Of a stretch of DNA of 64,000 bases, positions 24,146 through 33,201 are shown in pieces. The DNA is taken from positions 1 through 64,000 of the forward strand of contig CAYWFS010000003.1 in the NCBI GenBank assembly GCA_964457685.1, in the 5' to 3' direction. Below the pieces are notes generated by a model. The model was given only the letters and a program-made list of their open reading frames with translations. It ran no database searches and was not told the DNA's origin. Made by a program: the position numbers and the translations under genes. The first letter of the stretch is position 1. The number at the start of each line of letters is the position of its first letter. The stretch is from UMGS1696 sp964457685 (GTDB taxonomy: Bacteria > Bacillota > Clostridia > Oscillospirales > CAG-272).

Positions 24146-25189
24146 ATGAAAAATCAAGGGGTTTCGGAAATAATTCTGAAAGCAAAAAACGGTTGGACTG
24201 TACTTATCTTATCGATTCTCGCTTACATTGCCGCTATTGTCGGTACCGTATTCGGCGGAATCGGCATGGAAGGCAACAACAAAGCCCCGTTTATTGCACT
24301 GTTCGTTGTCTGCACTGTATATCTTGGCATCGGCTGGATATGGTGGCTCGGTCTGAAGATAATGGCACCGAACGAAGCACTTGTACTTACGCTGTTCGGT
24401 AAATATGTCGGAACGCTCAAAGAGGATGGTTTCTTCTTTGTAAACCCATTCTGCACCGCTATCAATCCGGCTGCAAAAACAAAGCTCAATCAAAGCGGAG
24501 ATGTTTCGGGTGCGGCACCTCAGTTGAATCTCGGTTCTGCTCAGATTTCACTCGGCACATCGGCTGAAATGCCCAGCAAGAAAATCTCGCTCAAGGTAAT
24601 GACGCTCAACAACAACCGTCAGAAAATAAACGACTGTCTCGGCAATCCAATCGAAATAGGAATTGCGGTAATGTGGAGAGTAAGTGACACCGCAAAGGCT
24701 GTATTCAACGTAGACAACTTCAAGGAATATCTCTCACTCCAATGTGATGCCGCACTCCGTGAGATAGTACGCATTTATCCATATGACGTAGCACCGAATG
24801 TTGACACAACGGGTGACGGTATCGCAGACGAGGGCAGTCTCAGAGGCTCCAGTGAAATAGTCGCAAGTCGTATTCGCGAAAAAATCGAAGAAAAGGTAGG
24901 ATTTGCCGGAATCGAAATAATCGAAGCAAGAATCACCTATCTTGCATATGCCTCCGAAATTGCGGCTATAATGTTACAGAGACAGCAAGCCTCCGCTATT
25001 ATTGATGCAAGAAAGATGATAGTTGACGGAGCTGTCGGAATGGTTCAGATGGCACTCGAAAAGATAGACGGAGACAATATCTGCGAGCTTGACGATGAAC
25101 GCAAGGCACAGATGGTATCAAATCTTCTTGTTGTACTCTGCGGAAACCAAAACGCACAGCCGATAATCAATTCCGGAAGCATATATTGA
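24146..25189 (+). CDS. SPFH (band 7/stomatin-like) membrane protein
   Basis: 347 residues from ATG 24146, with AAGGAG 9 bases upstream; the ATG at 24125 has no SD. Two hydrophobic segments near the N-terminus (about 17-37 and 50-70) anchor the protein. The SPFH domain follows (APNEALVLTLFGKYVGTLKE, about 76-95; NPIEIGIAVMWRVSDTAKAV, about 170-189) and a helical region (EIAAIMLQRQQASAIIDARK, about 275-294) that usually forms flotillin-like oligomers. Proteins of this kind act as membrane scaffolds, often controlling proteases or membrane domains. The stop codon is 1 base from the RHH gene start. A SPFH gene directly followed by an Arc-like gene recurs in Clostridia and Actinobacteria; the purpose of the pair is not established. 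Confidence 0.88.
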   Translation: MKNQGVSEIILKAKNGWTVLILSILAYIAAIVGTVFGGIGMEGNNKAPFIALFVVCTVYLGIGWIWWLGLKIMAPNEALVLTLFGKYVGTLKEDGFFFVNPFCTAINPAAKTKLNQSGDVSGAAPQLNLGSAQISLGTSAEMPSKKISLKVMTLNNNRQKINDCLGNPIEIGIAVMWRVSDTAKAVFNVDNFKEYLSLQCDAALREIVRIYPYDVAPNVDTTGDGIADEGSLRGSSEIVASRIREKIEEKVGFAGIEIIEARITYLAYASEIAAIMLQRQQASAIIDARKMIVDGAVGMVQMALEKIDGDNICELDDERKAQMVSNLLVVLCGNQNAQPIINSGSIY

Positions 25190-25190
25190 T

Positions 25191-25379
25191 ATGGCCGATA
25201 AGGAAAAGAAACAGCTTCCTCTAAGGCTGTCGAAAAGTCTTTACGAAGAGCTTATGCAGTGGGCGGAGGATGATTTTCGTTCACTGAATGGGCAAATAGA
25301 ATATCTTTTGACGGAATGCGTTCGTCAAAGAAAGAAAAAGCCCGGATTTTTCGACGATACCGAGGAAAAGAAAAAGTAA
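25191..25379 (+). CDS. Small Arc-like ribbon-helix-helix protein
   Basis: 62 residues. KKQLPLRLSKSLYEELMQWA (about 6-25) followed by DDFRSLNGQIEYLLTECV (about 27-44) is the strand-helix-helix pattern of the Arc/MetJ family; the strand LPLRL would enter the DNA major groove in a dimer. The C-terminus is rich in Lys, Glu and Asp. The gene begins 1 base after the SPFH stop, so translation is coupled. It may repress its own operon through the TGATATCA pair. An alternative is that it joins the SPFH complex rather than DNA. Confidence 0.8.
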   Translation: MADKEKKQLPLRLSKSLYEELMQWAEDDFRSLNGQIEYLLTECVRQRKKKPGFFDDTEEKKK

Positions 25380-25385
25380 AAAACA

Positions 25386-25438
25386 AAAGCTGCCGTATTT
25401 GCCAGTCAATTGACTGAACGAATACGACAGCTTTTTTT
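25386..25438. terminator. Strong bidirectional terminator
   Basis: AAAGCTGCCGTATT pairs with AATACGACAGCTTT across an inner CAGTCAATTGACTG stem; T7 on plus and T-rich tract on minus. It ends both the SPFH operon and the seven-gene rhamnose operon. Confidence 0.85.
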
Positions 25439-25451
25439 GTTATTACTTAAA

Positions 25452-26492
25452 TTACTTTGTGATTGTAATCTTGTTGATTACGCCTGCCTTATCGGGGTCG
25501 ATGCCACGGATAATTGTCATATCGCAAGCGAGGAGCTGGAAGAACATTACTGCCATGTGAGTGAATGTGAATTCGCTTCCTGTGGAGGGGAGAACTACGG
25601 GAGTTGTAGCTGCGGGAGCCTGAGCTGCATCGTCTGTGATAACTACAACGTCTGCACCTACGTTCTGGAGCTTCTTGATGATTTCAGCGGAGTCGTCCTC
25701 TGTCTGTCCCTTGGGAGAGATAACGAATACGAGGTCACCGGGCTTAATCTGAGCGATAGGACCGTGGTGGAAGTCGGAGGTAGGATAGCCCTTCATCTTG
25801 AGCTTGTTTGTTTCGAGCATCTTGAGTGCACCTTCGAGAGCGATGGCATAGGAGATACCACGACCGAGAATAACAGCACCTGTCATGTTCTGATACTTCT
25901 TAGCGAGAAGCTCGATTTCAGCAAACTTTGTATCGAGAAGTTCTGTAGCCTTATCGCCAACACCCTTCATTTCAGCAAGGAGAGCTTCGTTTTCGCCCCA
26001 TACAGCAGCCATAACGCCGAGAATCATCATCTGAGATGTGAATGTCTTTGTAGCGGCAATACTTGCTTCAAATCCGCAACCGCAGAAGAGGTGGTAAGCG
26101 GCACACTTAGCCATGGGAGACTCTGTGTTGTTTGTGAGAGCAACTGTGATAGCTCCGTCCTTCTTAGCAGATTCGAGAACTGCGAGAACGTCTTCAGCCT
26201 TACCGGACTGAGATACACCTACAACGAGGTAATCGCTGAGGTCGATGTGAGCACCGTACTTAGTGAATACGGAGGGTGTACCGAGTGTGCAGGGGATTCC
26301 GGCGAATACACCGAACATATACTGAGCGTATACACAAGCGTGGTCGGAGGTTCCTCTTGCGGCGAAATAAATATGCTTTACGCCCTTTTCCTTAGCAGCC
26401 TTAACAACTTCTCTGATGGTATCGAGGTTGATGTCGATGGCATTGGTAATGGTTTTGGGCTGTTCTCTGATTTCTGTTTCAAGATTGATCAT
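25452..26492 (-). CDS. SIS-domain sugar isomerase/deaminase-like protein
   Basis: 346 residues with two SIS domains, the layout of the GlmS isomerase half and of NagB-II, FrlB and AgaS. First domain: FAARGTSDHACVYAQYMF (about 44-61) and VVGVSQSGKAEDVLAVL (about 89-105). Second domain: ILGRGISYAIALEGALKM (about 203-220), ETNKLKMKGYPTSDFHHGP (about 222-240) and the C-terminal DPDKAGVINKITITK. The catalytic region resembles amino-sugar or fructosamine phosphate enzymes. It lacks the glutaminase domain, so it does not make glucosamine phosphate from glutamine. It is the last gene of the rhamnose/amidase operon; breakdown of an amino-sugar phosphate from cell wall or glycans is a reasonable guess but no substrate is shown. 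Confidence 0.8.
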   Translation of the reverse strand: MINLETEIREQPKTITNAIDINLDTIREVVKAAKEKGVKHIYFAARGTSDHACVYAQYMFGVFAGIPCTLGTPSVFTKYGAHIDLSDYLVVGVSQSGKAEDVLAVLESAKKDGAITVALTNNTESPMAKCAAYHLFCGCGFEASIAATKTFTSQMMILGVMAAVWGENEALLAEMKGVGDKATELLDTKFAEIELLAKKYQNMTGAVILGRGISYAIALEGALKMLETNKLKMKGYPTSDFHHGPIAQIKPGDLVFVISPKGQTEDDSAEIIKKLQNVGADVVVITDDAAQAPAATTPVVLPSTGSEFTFTHMAVMFFQLLACDMTIIRGIDPDKAGVINKITITK

Positions 26493-26519
26493 GATAAAAA
26501 TCTCCTTAAATGTTATTTA

Positions 26520-27479
26520 TTAAATCAAATTAAGATTTTTCAGTATAAATATTCCGATAAAAATCGTAATAACGCATATGAATGTGGACAGTAGCAATAT
26601 TTGTGCGGCAAGCTCATGGTCATTTCCCATTTTCTTTGCCATTATATAGCTGGAAACGGCGGTAGGAGCACCGAAGCAGATAAGCACAACTCCGAGAGAC
26701 GGTCCTCTGAGTCCCAAAAGTGCGGCGACGGTAACTGCAATACTCGGAAGCACCACTGTTTTACCGAGAGATGCAACAAGTGCGTACCCGATTCTTCCGT
26801 GAAGGCTTTCAAGCTTGAAGTTAGCTCCGAGGCTGATGAGTGCGAGAGGTGTGGTAAGTCCCGACAAATACGACAGTGTTTTATTTGCAAAGGTCGGAAG
26901 TGCAATATCCGTGAGAATGAACGGTATTCCAAGTACAACTCCGATTATCAGCGGATTCGTCACGATATTTTTCAGAATACCGAGGAGCTTTTTTGCGTTC
27001 ATTCTGTCCTCCCTGCTTTCAGAGAAAAGAGAGAGAATTATGACGGAATATGTATTAAACATGACGATAACGAAGGGCATGGCGATAGCTATCGTCTGTC
27101 CTCCGATATCTCCGAACATATTTGTAGCAAGCGGTACACCGAGTATGGCGAAATTAGAGCGGCACATTCCCTGCACCAAGGCACCGCGTTTCGATTTATC
27201 ACGAACGACAAGTGCGGCTATGACGGCTACTATCGCAAATGACAGTGTGACCGACACAACAAGGAACAAAACAAGTCCGTAGTCTATATTTTCACCGGGG
27301 TCACTTCCCGCAATTTCGAGAAAAAGCATTATCGGCAACGCTATCTTGAACACGAGCCAGTCTGCGGTTTCGGTAAACTGTTCGCTTATCTTGCCCATAT
27401 TACTGAGGACGGCACCGAGAATAACTATAAGAAATATCGGGAATATCGCATTAATACTGTACAGCAGATTGTCAAGCAT
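26520..27479 (-). CDS. AEC-family (auxin efflux carrier-like) permease
   Basis: 319 residues with about ten membrane segments in two inverted groups of five, split by a polar loop near residue 160 (SESREDRMNAKKLLG). Typical AEC features are the start INAIFPIFLIVILGAVLSNM, the Asn-containing CRSNFAILGVPLATNMFG (about 105-122) in the fourth segment and GAPTAVSSYIMAKKMG (about 278-293) near the end. Bacterial members carry malate, malonate or other small organic acids; the cargo here is unknown. It sits 13 bases after the amidase gene and 27 before the SIS gene in the operon. It is the only transporter in this operon. Confidence 0.85.
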   Translation of the reverse strand: MLDNLLYSINAIFPIFLIVILGAVLSNMGKISEQFTETADWLVFKIALPIMLFLEIAGSDPGENIDYGLVLFLVVSVTLSFAIVAVIAALVVRDKSKRGALVQGMCRSNFAILGVPLATNMFGDIGGQTIAIAMPFVIVMFNTYSVIILSLFSESREDRMNAKKLLGILKNIVTNPLIIGVVLGIPFILTDIALPTFANKTLSYLSGLTTPLALISLGANFKLESLHGRIGYALVASLGKTVVLPSIAVTVAALLGLRGPSLGVVLICFGAPTAVSSYIMAKKMGNDHELAAQILLLSTFICVITIFIGIFILKNLNLI

Positions 27480-27492
27480 AATTTATGCCCTT

Positions 27493-28326
27493 TTATGTAA
27501 GTTGCGTGTAATAATTATAGAGTCCGTCCGCTATTGACTGAGCAAGCTCCGACTGCCAATCGTCATCGACCATATTTGCGGCATCTGTTGCATTTGTGCA
27601 AAATCCGATTTCGATAAGCGAGGCGGCGACTCTTGTTTCACGCACTACTTGATATGAGGCGGTCGTTTGGTCATATATCTGAGGTCTGACGGACGGCGAC
27701 ATTTTTTCGTATATCGCATCCGCTATTGACTGAGCTATAATTTCGTCATTAAGTCCGACTTTACGCCAGTTATTATCATCCTCATAATATATTCTTATAC
27801 CCGAGGTATCCGGATTACTTTCGTAAGAGTTGACGTGTATCGACACATAATAATCGATACTCAGAGAATTTGCATATGCCACACGTTCTCCGGGATTGAA
27901 TATCTGGTTTCCGTCATCTGTCGAGGTCTTTCCGAAGTTCTCTCCGTCATGCGTCATAACAACCGTGAAGCCGAGAGCGGTAAGATCATCCTTCAGCTTC
28001 ATTGCAACGGCGAGGTTTATATCCTTTTCGAGAGTACCGTCCGCCCAGATTCCGTCTCCGCATCCACCGTCAACAAAGCCGTGACCGGGGTCAACGCATA
28101 TTACATAATTGCCGTCAACCTTTTCCCTGTCGTCAACAACCTCACGAAAGGTAATATCACGTCCGATACCGTCTGCGGGGATAGCTGTTTCTGCTTCTGC
28201 GGTTTCCTCCGAATCGGTTTCATCGGTCTGTTCGATTTCGTCCTTTGAGCATCCCGCAAAAAGCGTCAACGCACAAAGCACGGTCGCACACATCCGCATG
28301 GCAAAACAGTTTCTTCTTAAATTCAT
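27493..28326 (-). CDS. N-acetylmuramoyl-L-alanine amidase lipoprotein (Amidase_3)
   Basis: 277 residues. The signal peptide ends in a lipobox (LFAGC, about residues 22-26), and an acidic Glu/Thr linker follows. The catalytic domain has all zinc ligands and the catalytic Glu: VDPGHGFVDGG (His, about 81), EKDINLAVAMKL (Glu, about 97), YVSIHVNSY (His, about 150) and IEIGFCTNATDA (Glu, about 245). It cuts the bond between muramic acid and L-Ala in peptidoglycan on the outside of the membrane. It is 12 bases after the CapA-like lipoprotein gene in the rhamnose operon. Placement with sugar catabolism is unusual for a wall hydrolase. Confidence 0.9.
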   Translation of the reverse strand: MNLRRNCFAMRMCATVLCALTLFAGCSKDEIEQTDETDSEETAEAETAIPADGIGRDITFREVVDDREKVDGNYVICVDPGHGFVDGGCGDGIWADGTLEKDINLAVAMKLKDDLTALGFTVVMTHDGENFGKTSTDDGNQIFNPGERVAYANSLSIDYYVSIHVNSYESNPDTSGIRIYYEDDNNWRKVGLNDEIIAQSIADAIYEKMSPSVRPQIYDQTTASYQVVRETRVAASLIEIGFCTNATDAANMVDDDWQSELAQSIADGLYNYYTQLT

Positions 28327-28338
28327 TTACAATAGTCC

Positions 28339-29478
28339 TTAATTTTTTCTGAGATAATCCGGCAGAAAATCGCCACCGACTACACTTGTCGCAATATTCG
28401 CAAGTTTTTCGGAGGAAACTCCGCCAAGTGCGTGATTTGCGGCAATCTCATCGGTATATGAATCAAACGTGAAAATCTGATAGCCGGAATTTTCGCCGTC
28501 TTCTCCCGCAACATAGTGAGCAACAGTGGGAGTCAGGCATACATCGGCAAGCTCTATTGAGCCGTCACCGTACAGTACGCTGAGTGAAAGAATTCCACCG
28601 CAGACATCACTTATTTCGCTTCCGTCGGCGATAATATTACCGAGTGAATTAACGGCGAGGGTAAGTGTTCCGTCACCTGTATCGAGCCACTCTATTTTGC
28701 CTAACCGATCTCCGTTACCGACAATTATATCGGCACCTGCATTTGCAAGACTCTGCATTGCGGCACTTTTATTCTCATCGGAGGTTTCATTCCAGTCAAC
28801 AAAGGCGATAACGACATCGGAAACGAAATCCGCATATTCAACATCGGATTTTACCTTATCACCGGTGCATGCGTTTCCGTTGAGCGAGAGTGCGGCAATG
28901 TTAAGCTCACCGCATTCAATAACGGAGCATTCACCGTTTTCGGTAAGTCCGGCTATCTCGTATTCGCTGAGATATTCCGACAATTTTGAAGAGCTTCCCG
29001 TATTCACCGCATCTATACCGAGGTCATACAATGCCCCGATCGATTCAATGGGAGAAGTAACTCCGTCTTTTTCGGAATAGGAGCAAAGAGAAAGGTCTGC
29101 GGAGTTTACCGAGGTATATGCACCTGTGTACATTCTGAGGAAGCTGTAGCTCTGACCCTCTGAGGCACGGTTTGCCGCATCGGTTATCATGCTGTCGCTC
29201 ATCTCAATGTTTCCGATTATCGAAATGGTTATTTTTTCCTTTTCGACTGTTTCTTCCTCTTTTTCGGCTTCGGCGTTAATCGCTTCAAATGCACTGACTA
29301 CTTCATTCTTTTTGGTAGCCTGACAAAGCATCTGCGGAGCTGTTTCGCTTACTTCGTTTTTCGTATCGAATTCCGTCTCGGAGGAACGCATTTCAATCTT
29401 TACGCATGATGAAGACGCAAGAAGAAGTGCGACACACACACCGAGAAGTGCTGTTTTTTTAATCATTTTTGAGTACAT
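28339..29478 (-). CDS. CapA-like lipoprotein with degenerate active site
   Basis: 379 residues from ATG 29478, 2 bases after the rhaA stop; no good SD, so translation is coupled. The frame is open upstream into rhaA. A signal peptide with lipobox (LLLASSSC) and an acidic, Glu-rich linker precede a domain shaped like the CapA/PgsA phosphoesterase family: ISIIGNIEMSDSMI, ADLSLCSYSEKDG, YDLGIDAVNTGSSS, VIAFVDWNETSDENKSAAMQ and LANAGADIIVGNGDRLGKIE. In active members the first is GD and the last is GSHPH; here GN and GNGDR replace them, so metal binding is doubtful. It may have a binding role at the surface. Calling it CapA-like is inference from pattern, not search. Confidence 0.6.
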   Translation of the reverse strand: MYSKMIKKTALLGVCVALLLASSSCVKIEMRSSETEFDTKNEVSETAPQMLCQATKKNEVVSAFEAINAEAEKEEETVEKEKITISIIGNIEMSDSMITDAANRASEGQSYSFLRMYTGAYTSVNSADLSLCSYSEKDGVTSPIESIGALYDLGIDAVNTGSSSKLSEYLSEYEIAGLTENGECSVIECGELNIAALSLNGNACTGDKVKSDVEYADFVSDVVIAFVDWNETSDENKSAAMQSLANAGADIIVGNGDRLGKIEWLDTGDGTLTLAVNSLGNIIADGSEISDVCGGILSLSVLYGDGSIELADVCLTPTVAHYVAGEDGENSGYQIFTFDSYTDEIAANHALGGVSSEKLANIATSVVGGDFLPDYLRKN

Positions 29479-29480
29479 AA

Positions 29481-30734
29481 TTATCTTTCGCTGAGAACTT
29501 CCGTCTCGTATCTCTTCATTTCGGATATCCACTTATCTCCGACGGGAACCTCCTGCATATCGCAGTAAGCATCCCATACAAGTCCGAACGGAAGTGTTTT
29601 TATTTCTTCGAGGTATGCGAGTCTTGAAGTATAGTCACCCTCTGCCTCGAATTTTTGAAGCATTTCGACAGGCTCGAGTGCCGCCCAAAGCAAAGCTTTC
29701 TGCATATTTCTTGTGCCGATAGCCCAGCAAGCGATTCTGTTTATAGAGCCGTCAAAGAAGTCAAGTCCTATATGAACCTTATTTTCATAACCGCCACGTT
29801 TGATTTCGGTGGTGATAGCTTTAAGCTCGTCATCGAATATAACAACGTGGTCGGAGTCCCAACGAACCGGACGTGACACATGGAGCATAACTCCGTCTAA
29901 ATACTGAAGTGCGGCGGAAATCTTATCTGAAACAAGCTCGGTCGGGTGGAAGTGACCTGTATCGAGAGTTATGAGTTTGTGATGCTTCATTGCACAACCC
30001 ATGTAGAACTCATTTGAGCCGATAGTACAGCTTTCAAGACCGATTCCGAATACCTTACTTTCAACCGCATCAAGGGTATACTTTTCGTCAAGCTTTTCCG
30101 CAAATATCTCATCGTAGGAAGCGGCAAGAATTTCTCTCTTCTTCGCACGATTTACGGGAGTGTCCTTGAAGCCGTCGGGAATCCAGAGATTGTTTACCGA
30201 GGTCTGACCAAGCTCACGGCCGAAATATTCGGATATTTTACGGGAAGCGATACCATGCTCTATCCAGAATTTTCTGACAGCGGAATCATCGTTTGAGAGA
30301 GTGAAACCGTCTGCCGAGAGAGGATGTGAGAAGAACGTAGGGTTAAAGTCAAGACCGAGGTCTCTTTCCTTTGCCCATTCTACCCATGAAGCAAAATGTT
30401 CGGGGGCAACCTCGTTACGCTCTACCTTTTTTCCGTCGGAATCGAGATATATAGCATGGAGAGAAAGCTTTTTCTTACCCGGAATAAGCGTGGTTGCAAA
30501 CTCAAAGTCACGTCTGAGTTCATCAATATTACGAGCCTTTCCCGGATAGTTTCCCGTTGACTGGATACCGCCTGTGAGGTCTCCGTCCTGTGCTTCAAAG
30601 CCTCCGACATCATCGCCCTGCCAGCAATGCACGGAAACAGGGGTGTTTTTTACGCTTTCGATTGCAGCGTCAACATCAACGCCGAGGCGAGAATACGCTT
30701 CTCTTGCGATTTGAAGAGCCTTTACAGTATTCAT
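29481..30734 (-). CDS. rhaA: L-rhamnose isomerase
   Basis: 417 residues, the usual length. It turns L-rhamnose into L-rhamnulose with manganese or zinc in a TIM barrel. Diagnostic stretches are SVHCWQGDDVGGFE (about 33-46), GNYPGKARNIDELRRDFE (about 57-74), LDFNPTFFSHP (about 136-146), LDTGHFHPTELVSDKI (about 252-267, metal ligands) and HVSRPVRWDSDHVV (about 286-299). It lies 21 bases after rhaB and 2 bases before the CapA-like gene. Confidence 0.96.
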   Translation of the reverse strand: MNTVKALQIAREAYSRLGVDVDAAIESVKNTPVSVHCWQGDDVGGFEAQDGDLTGGIQSTGNYPGKARNIDELRRDFEFATTLIPGKKKLSLHAIYLDSDGKKVERNEVAPEHFASWVEWAKERDLGLDFNPTFFSHPLSADGFTLSNDDSAVRKFWIEHGIASRKISEYFGRELGQTSVNNLWIPDGFKDTPVNRAKKREILAASYDEIFAEKLDEKYTLDAVESKVFGIGLESCTIGSNEFYMGCAMKHHKLITLDTGHFHPTELVSDKISAALQYLDGVMLHVSRPVRWDSDHVVIFDDELKAITTEIKRGGYENKVHIGLDFFDGSINRIACWAIGTRNMQKALLWAALEPVEMLQKFEAEGDYTSRLAYLEEIKTLPFGLVWDAYCDMQEVPVGDKWISEMKRYETEVLSER

Positions 30735-30755
30735 AAGTCAAAAACCTTTCTAAAA

Positions 30756-32237
30756 TTACTCGCCGATGAGAGTGAGGAATCTTCCGTAAGCCTCATCCCA
30801 TGCCGCTTTATTTTCGTTATGAGGTTCAAATGTTTTGATTTCAAAGGAATTTGCGATAATGCGTCTTGCTTCCCACATATCGGATATTTCACCGAGTGCG
30901 ATAAGCTGCATTGCGACGTTACCGAGAGTAGTAGCTTCAACCGGTCCCGCATACACTGTTTTACCTGATGCATCGGAGGCAAACTGAGAAAGCATATCTT
31001 CCTTTGTGCCACCGCCTACGATATTGATTACCTCGTAGTACTTGCCGGTCATTTCTTCAAGTCTTTCCGCTGTCCAACGGTATCTGAGTGCGAGAGACTC
31101 AAAGATACATCTTACTATTTCACCGGGAGTTTCGGGAACTGGCTGAGAAGTATTTCTGCAATACTCTCTGATTCTTTCGGGGAGATTTCCTGCCGGTGCA
31201 AAAAGTGCGTCGTCGGGATTGATGATGGAACGGAGAGGCTTTGCCTGTTTTGCAAGCTCTGTAAGCTCATCAAAGGTGTAGTTCTTTCCCTCACGCTTCC
31301 ACTGTCTGCGAGACTCCTGCTCAAGCCACAGACCCATTATATTTTTAAGGAGTCTGATGGTTCCGAATGCACCGCCCTCGTTTGTGAAGTCGTACTTTTC
31401 GGAAAGCTCGGTGAGAACGGGAGTATCTGTCTCCGTACCCATAAGCGACCATGTTCCGCTTGAGATATAAAGGAAGTCCTTTTTAGCTGCGGGAACGGCA
31501 AGAACAGCACTTGCGGTATCGTGGGACGCTATCTTCATAACGGAAAGTCCCGTATTTCCCGTCTCCTCCTCGATATTGGGAAGGAGCTTACCGCAAACTG
31601 TACCGGGTTTTACGATAGGTCTGAGTATTCTCGAGGGAATACCGCATTTTTCTATTATATCGAGAGCATATTCTCTCTTATTTGCGTCAAGCAATGCTCC
31701 TGTTGAAGCTATTGTATATTCGCTTGTTTTTTCGCCTGTAAGCATATATGCGAAAAGGTCGGGCATAGCGAGAAGGCAATCGGCATTTTCAACTATCCAC
31801 GGTCTGTCACGCATATCCGCCGCAAGCTGATAAAGCGTATTGAAATTCAGCGACTGAATACCGGTTCTGGAATAAAGCTCTTTTCTCGAAATGAAGTTTG
31901 AGAATACATAGGGCTGTATCTCCTCGGTACGCTTATCTCTGTAGTGATAGGGATTTGCGAGAAGTACACCTGCTTTATCGAGATAGCCGTAGTCAACACC
32001 CCATGTGTCGATACCGAGAGATACGGCACCACCCTCATGGGAAGCGGCGAGAACAGCGGTCTTTATTTCGTGAAAAAGTCTGGGTGCATCCCAGAAGAAT
32101 CCGCCGGGCATCATAACGGGGTCGTTTGAGAAGCGGTGAATCTCACGAAGATCTATTTTGTTTCCGTCGTAGGAGCAAAGCATTCCTCTGCCGCTTGAAG
32201 CTCCGAAATCAACGGCAAGTATCTGTTTTTTATTCAT
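30756..32237 (-). CDS. rhaB: Rhamnulokinase
   Basis: 493 residues, FGGY kinase fold. ATP-binding start ILAVDFGASSGRGML (about 5-19), rhamnulose contacts GGFFWDAPRLFHEI (about 45-58) and SLGIDTWGVDYGYLD (about 74-88), phosphate-binding YISSGTWSLMG (about 256-266) and the C-terminal NIVGGGTKEDMLSQ (about 398-411). It phosphorylates L-rhamnulose. The next enzyme of the usual pathway, rhamnulose-1-phosphate aldolase, is not in the window. Confidence 0.95.
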   Translation of the reverse strand: MNKKQILAVDFGASSGRGMLCSYDGNKIDLREIHRFSNDPVMMPGGFFWDAPRLFHEIKTAVLAASHEGGAVSLGIDTWGVDYGYLDKAGVLLANPYHYRDKRTEEIQPYVFSNFISRKELYSRTGIQSLNFNTLYQLAADMRDRPWIVENADCLLAMPDLFAYMLTGEKTSEYTIASTGALLDANKREYALDIIEKCGIPSRILRPIVKPGTVCGKLLPNIEEETGNTGLSVMKIASHDTASAVLAVPAAKKDFLYISSGTWSLMGTETDTPVLTELSEKYDFTNEGGAFGTIRLLKNIMGLWLEQESRRQWKREGKNYTFDELTELAKQAKPLRSIINPDDALFAPAGNLPERIREYCRNTSQPVPETPGEIVRCIFESLALRYRWTAERLEEMTGKYYEVINIVGGGTKEDMLSQFASDASGKTVYAGPVEATTLGNVAMQLIALGEISDMWEARRIIANSFEIKTFEPHNENKAAWDEAYGRFLTLIGE

Positions 32238-32254
32238 GTTAATTCCTCTCTTTA

Positions 32255-33121
32255 TCAGAGAATCTGAGCGGTTCTGGGGATACAGTAACGGAGACTCTCT
32301 ACCGCCGCCTTGAATGCGGAAGCGGAATTCGGATATGCGTTAGCTATGTGGCTTGTATTTCCGTCTTCTTCAAGTCCTTCGAGACCTGCAAACACGTTAA
32401 GGTGAGGTTCTACCGTAAGAACAAACTCTCCGTCATGCACTCTGTTGATAACCGCAAGAAGTTCGGGGATGCATCCGTCACCCATACCTGCCGGAACAAT
32501 GGTACCGTTCACGAGAGCGTCCTTGATATGTGCATAGGTAATGTGGGTTTTGAGGAGGTTATACGAATACTCAAACGCCTGACAGCCGCACTGAATAAAG
32601 TTTGCGGGATCGAACACACAGCCGAGTCTGCCGTCAAATTCATCGAGTATGTCAAGGCATCTTTCGGGAGTGTCACCGTAAATTCCCTTTTCGTTTTCAT
32701 GGCAGAGCTTTACACCGTATTCATCGGCGATATCAAGCATCTTACCCATTCTGTCGATAACCTCTTCTCTGTATTCCTCATGCTTTCCGTCGGGAATATA
32801 GAAAGAGAACACACGAATACGGGGAGCAAACAGTGTATCCGCAACCTCGCAGGTATTTTTCAGCTTTTCGAGATGAGGCTCAATCGGGTCTGTAATCTTT
32901 ATCTTACCGATAGGAGAACCGATGGCAGACACGGATATTCCGGCAGATTCGAGCTTCTTATGTACATCGGAAGCCTGAAGAGGTGTGAGATCCGACACAT
33001 TTATTCCGTCCACTCCTCTCAGTTCAGTCATTCTTATCTTACTTGTGATAAGTCCCTCAATCTGTTCGTCGAGAGAGGGAGAATATTCGTCCGAAAATGC
33101 ACTTAATCTGAATTTTACCAT
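32255..33121 (-). CDS. TIM-barrel sugar-phosphate isomerase/epimerase
   Basis: 288 residues; AP-endonuclease-2-type barrel. Likely metal or catalytic positions are Glu in LCHENEKGIYGDTPE (about 138-152), Asp in GCVFDPANFIQCG (about 168-180), His in ITYAHIKDA (about 194-202) and Glu in FVLTVEPHLNVF (about 232-243). It is the first gene of the operon, with SD GGAG, and rhaB follows after 17 bases. By position it may interconvert an L-rhamnose-related sugar (mutarotase or epimerase role), but classical rhamnose mutarotase (RhaM) is a different fold. Substrate is unknown. Confidence 0.8.
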   Translation of the reverse strand: MVKFRLSAFSDEYSPSLDEQIEGLITSKIRMTELRGVDGINVSDLTPLQASDVHKKLESAGISVSAIGSPIGKIKITDPIEPHLEKLKNTCEVADTLFAPRIRVFSFYIPDGKHEEYREEVIDRMGKMLDIADEYGVKLCHENEKGIYGDTPERCLDILDEFDGRLGCVFDPANFIQCGCQAFEYSYNLLKTHITYAHIKDALVNGTIVPAGMGDGCIPELLAVINRVHDGEFVLTVEPHLNVFAGLEGLEEDGNTSHIANAYPNSASAFKAAVESLRYCIPRTAQIL

Positions 33122-33201
33122 ATATCAACACTCCAGTTTATTTAACATCTGAAAGGAAATGCGGTGTAAAAACGACACGGCTTTCCCATTTATCCACTGT
33201 A

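Noticed and set aside
25410..26594. 394-residue Cys-rich plus-strand open frame
   Set aside because: Antisense of the SIS-domain gene; Cys richness comes from the complementary codons.
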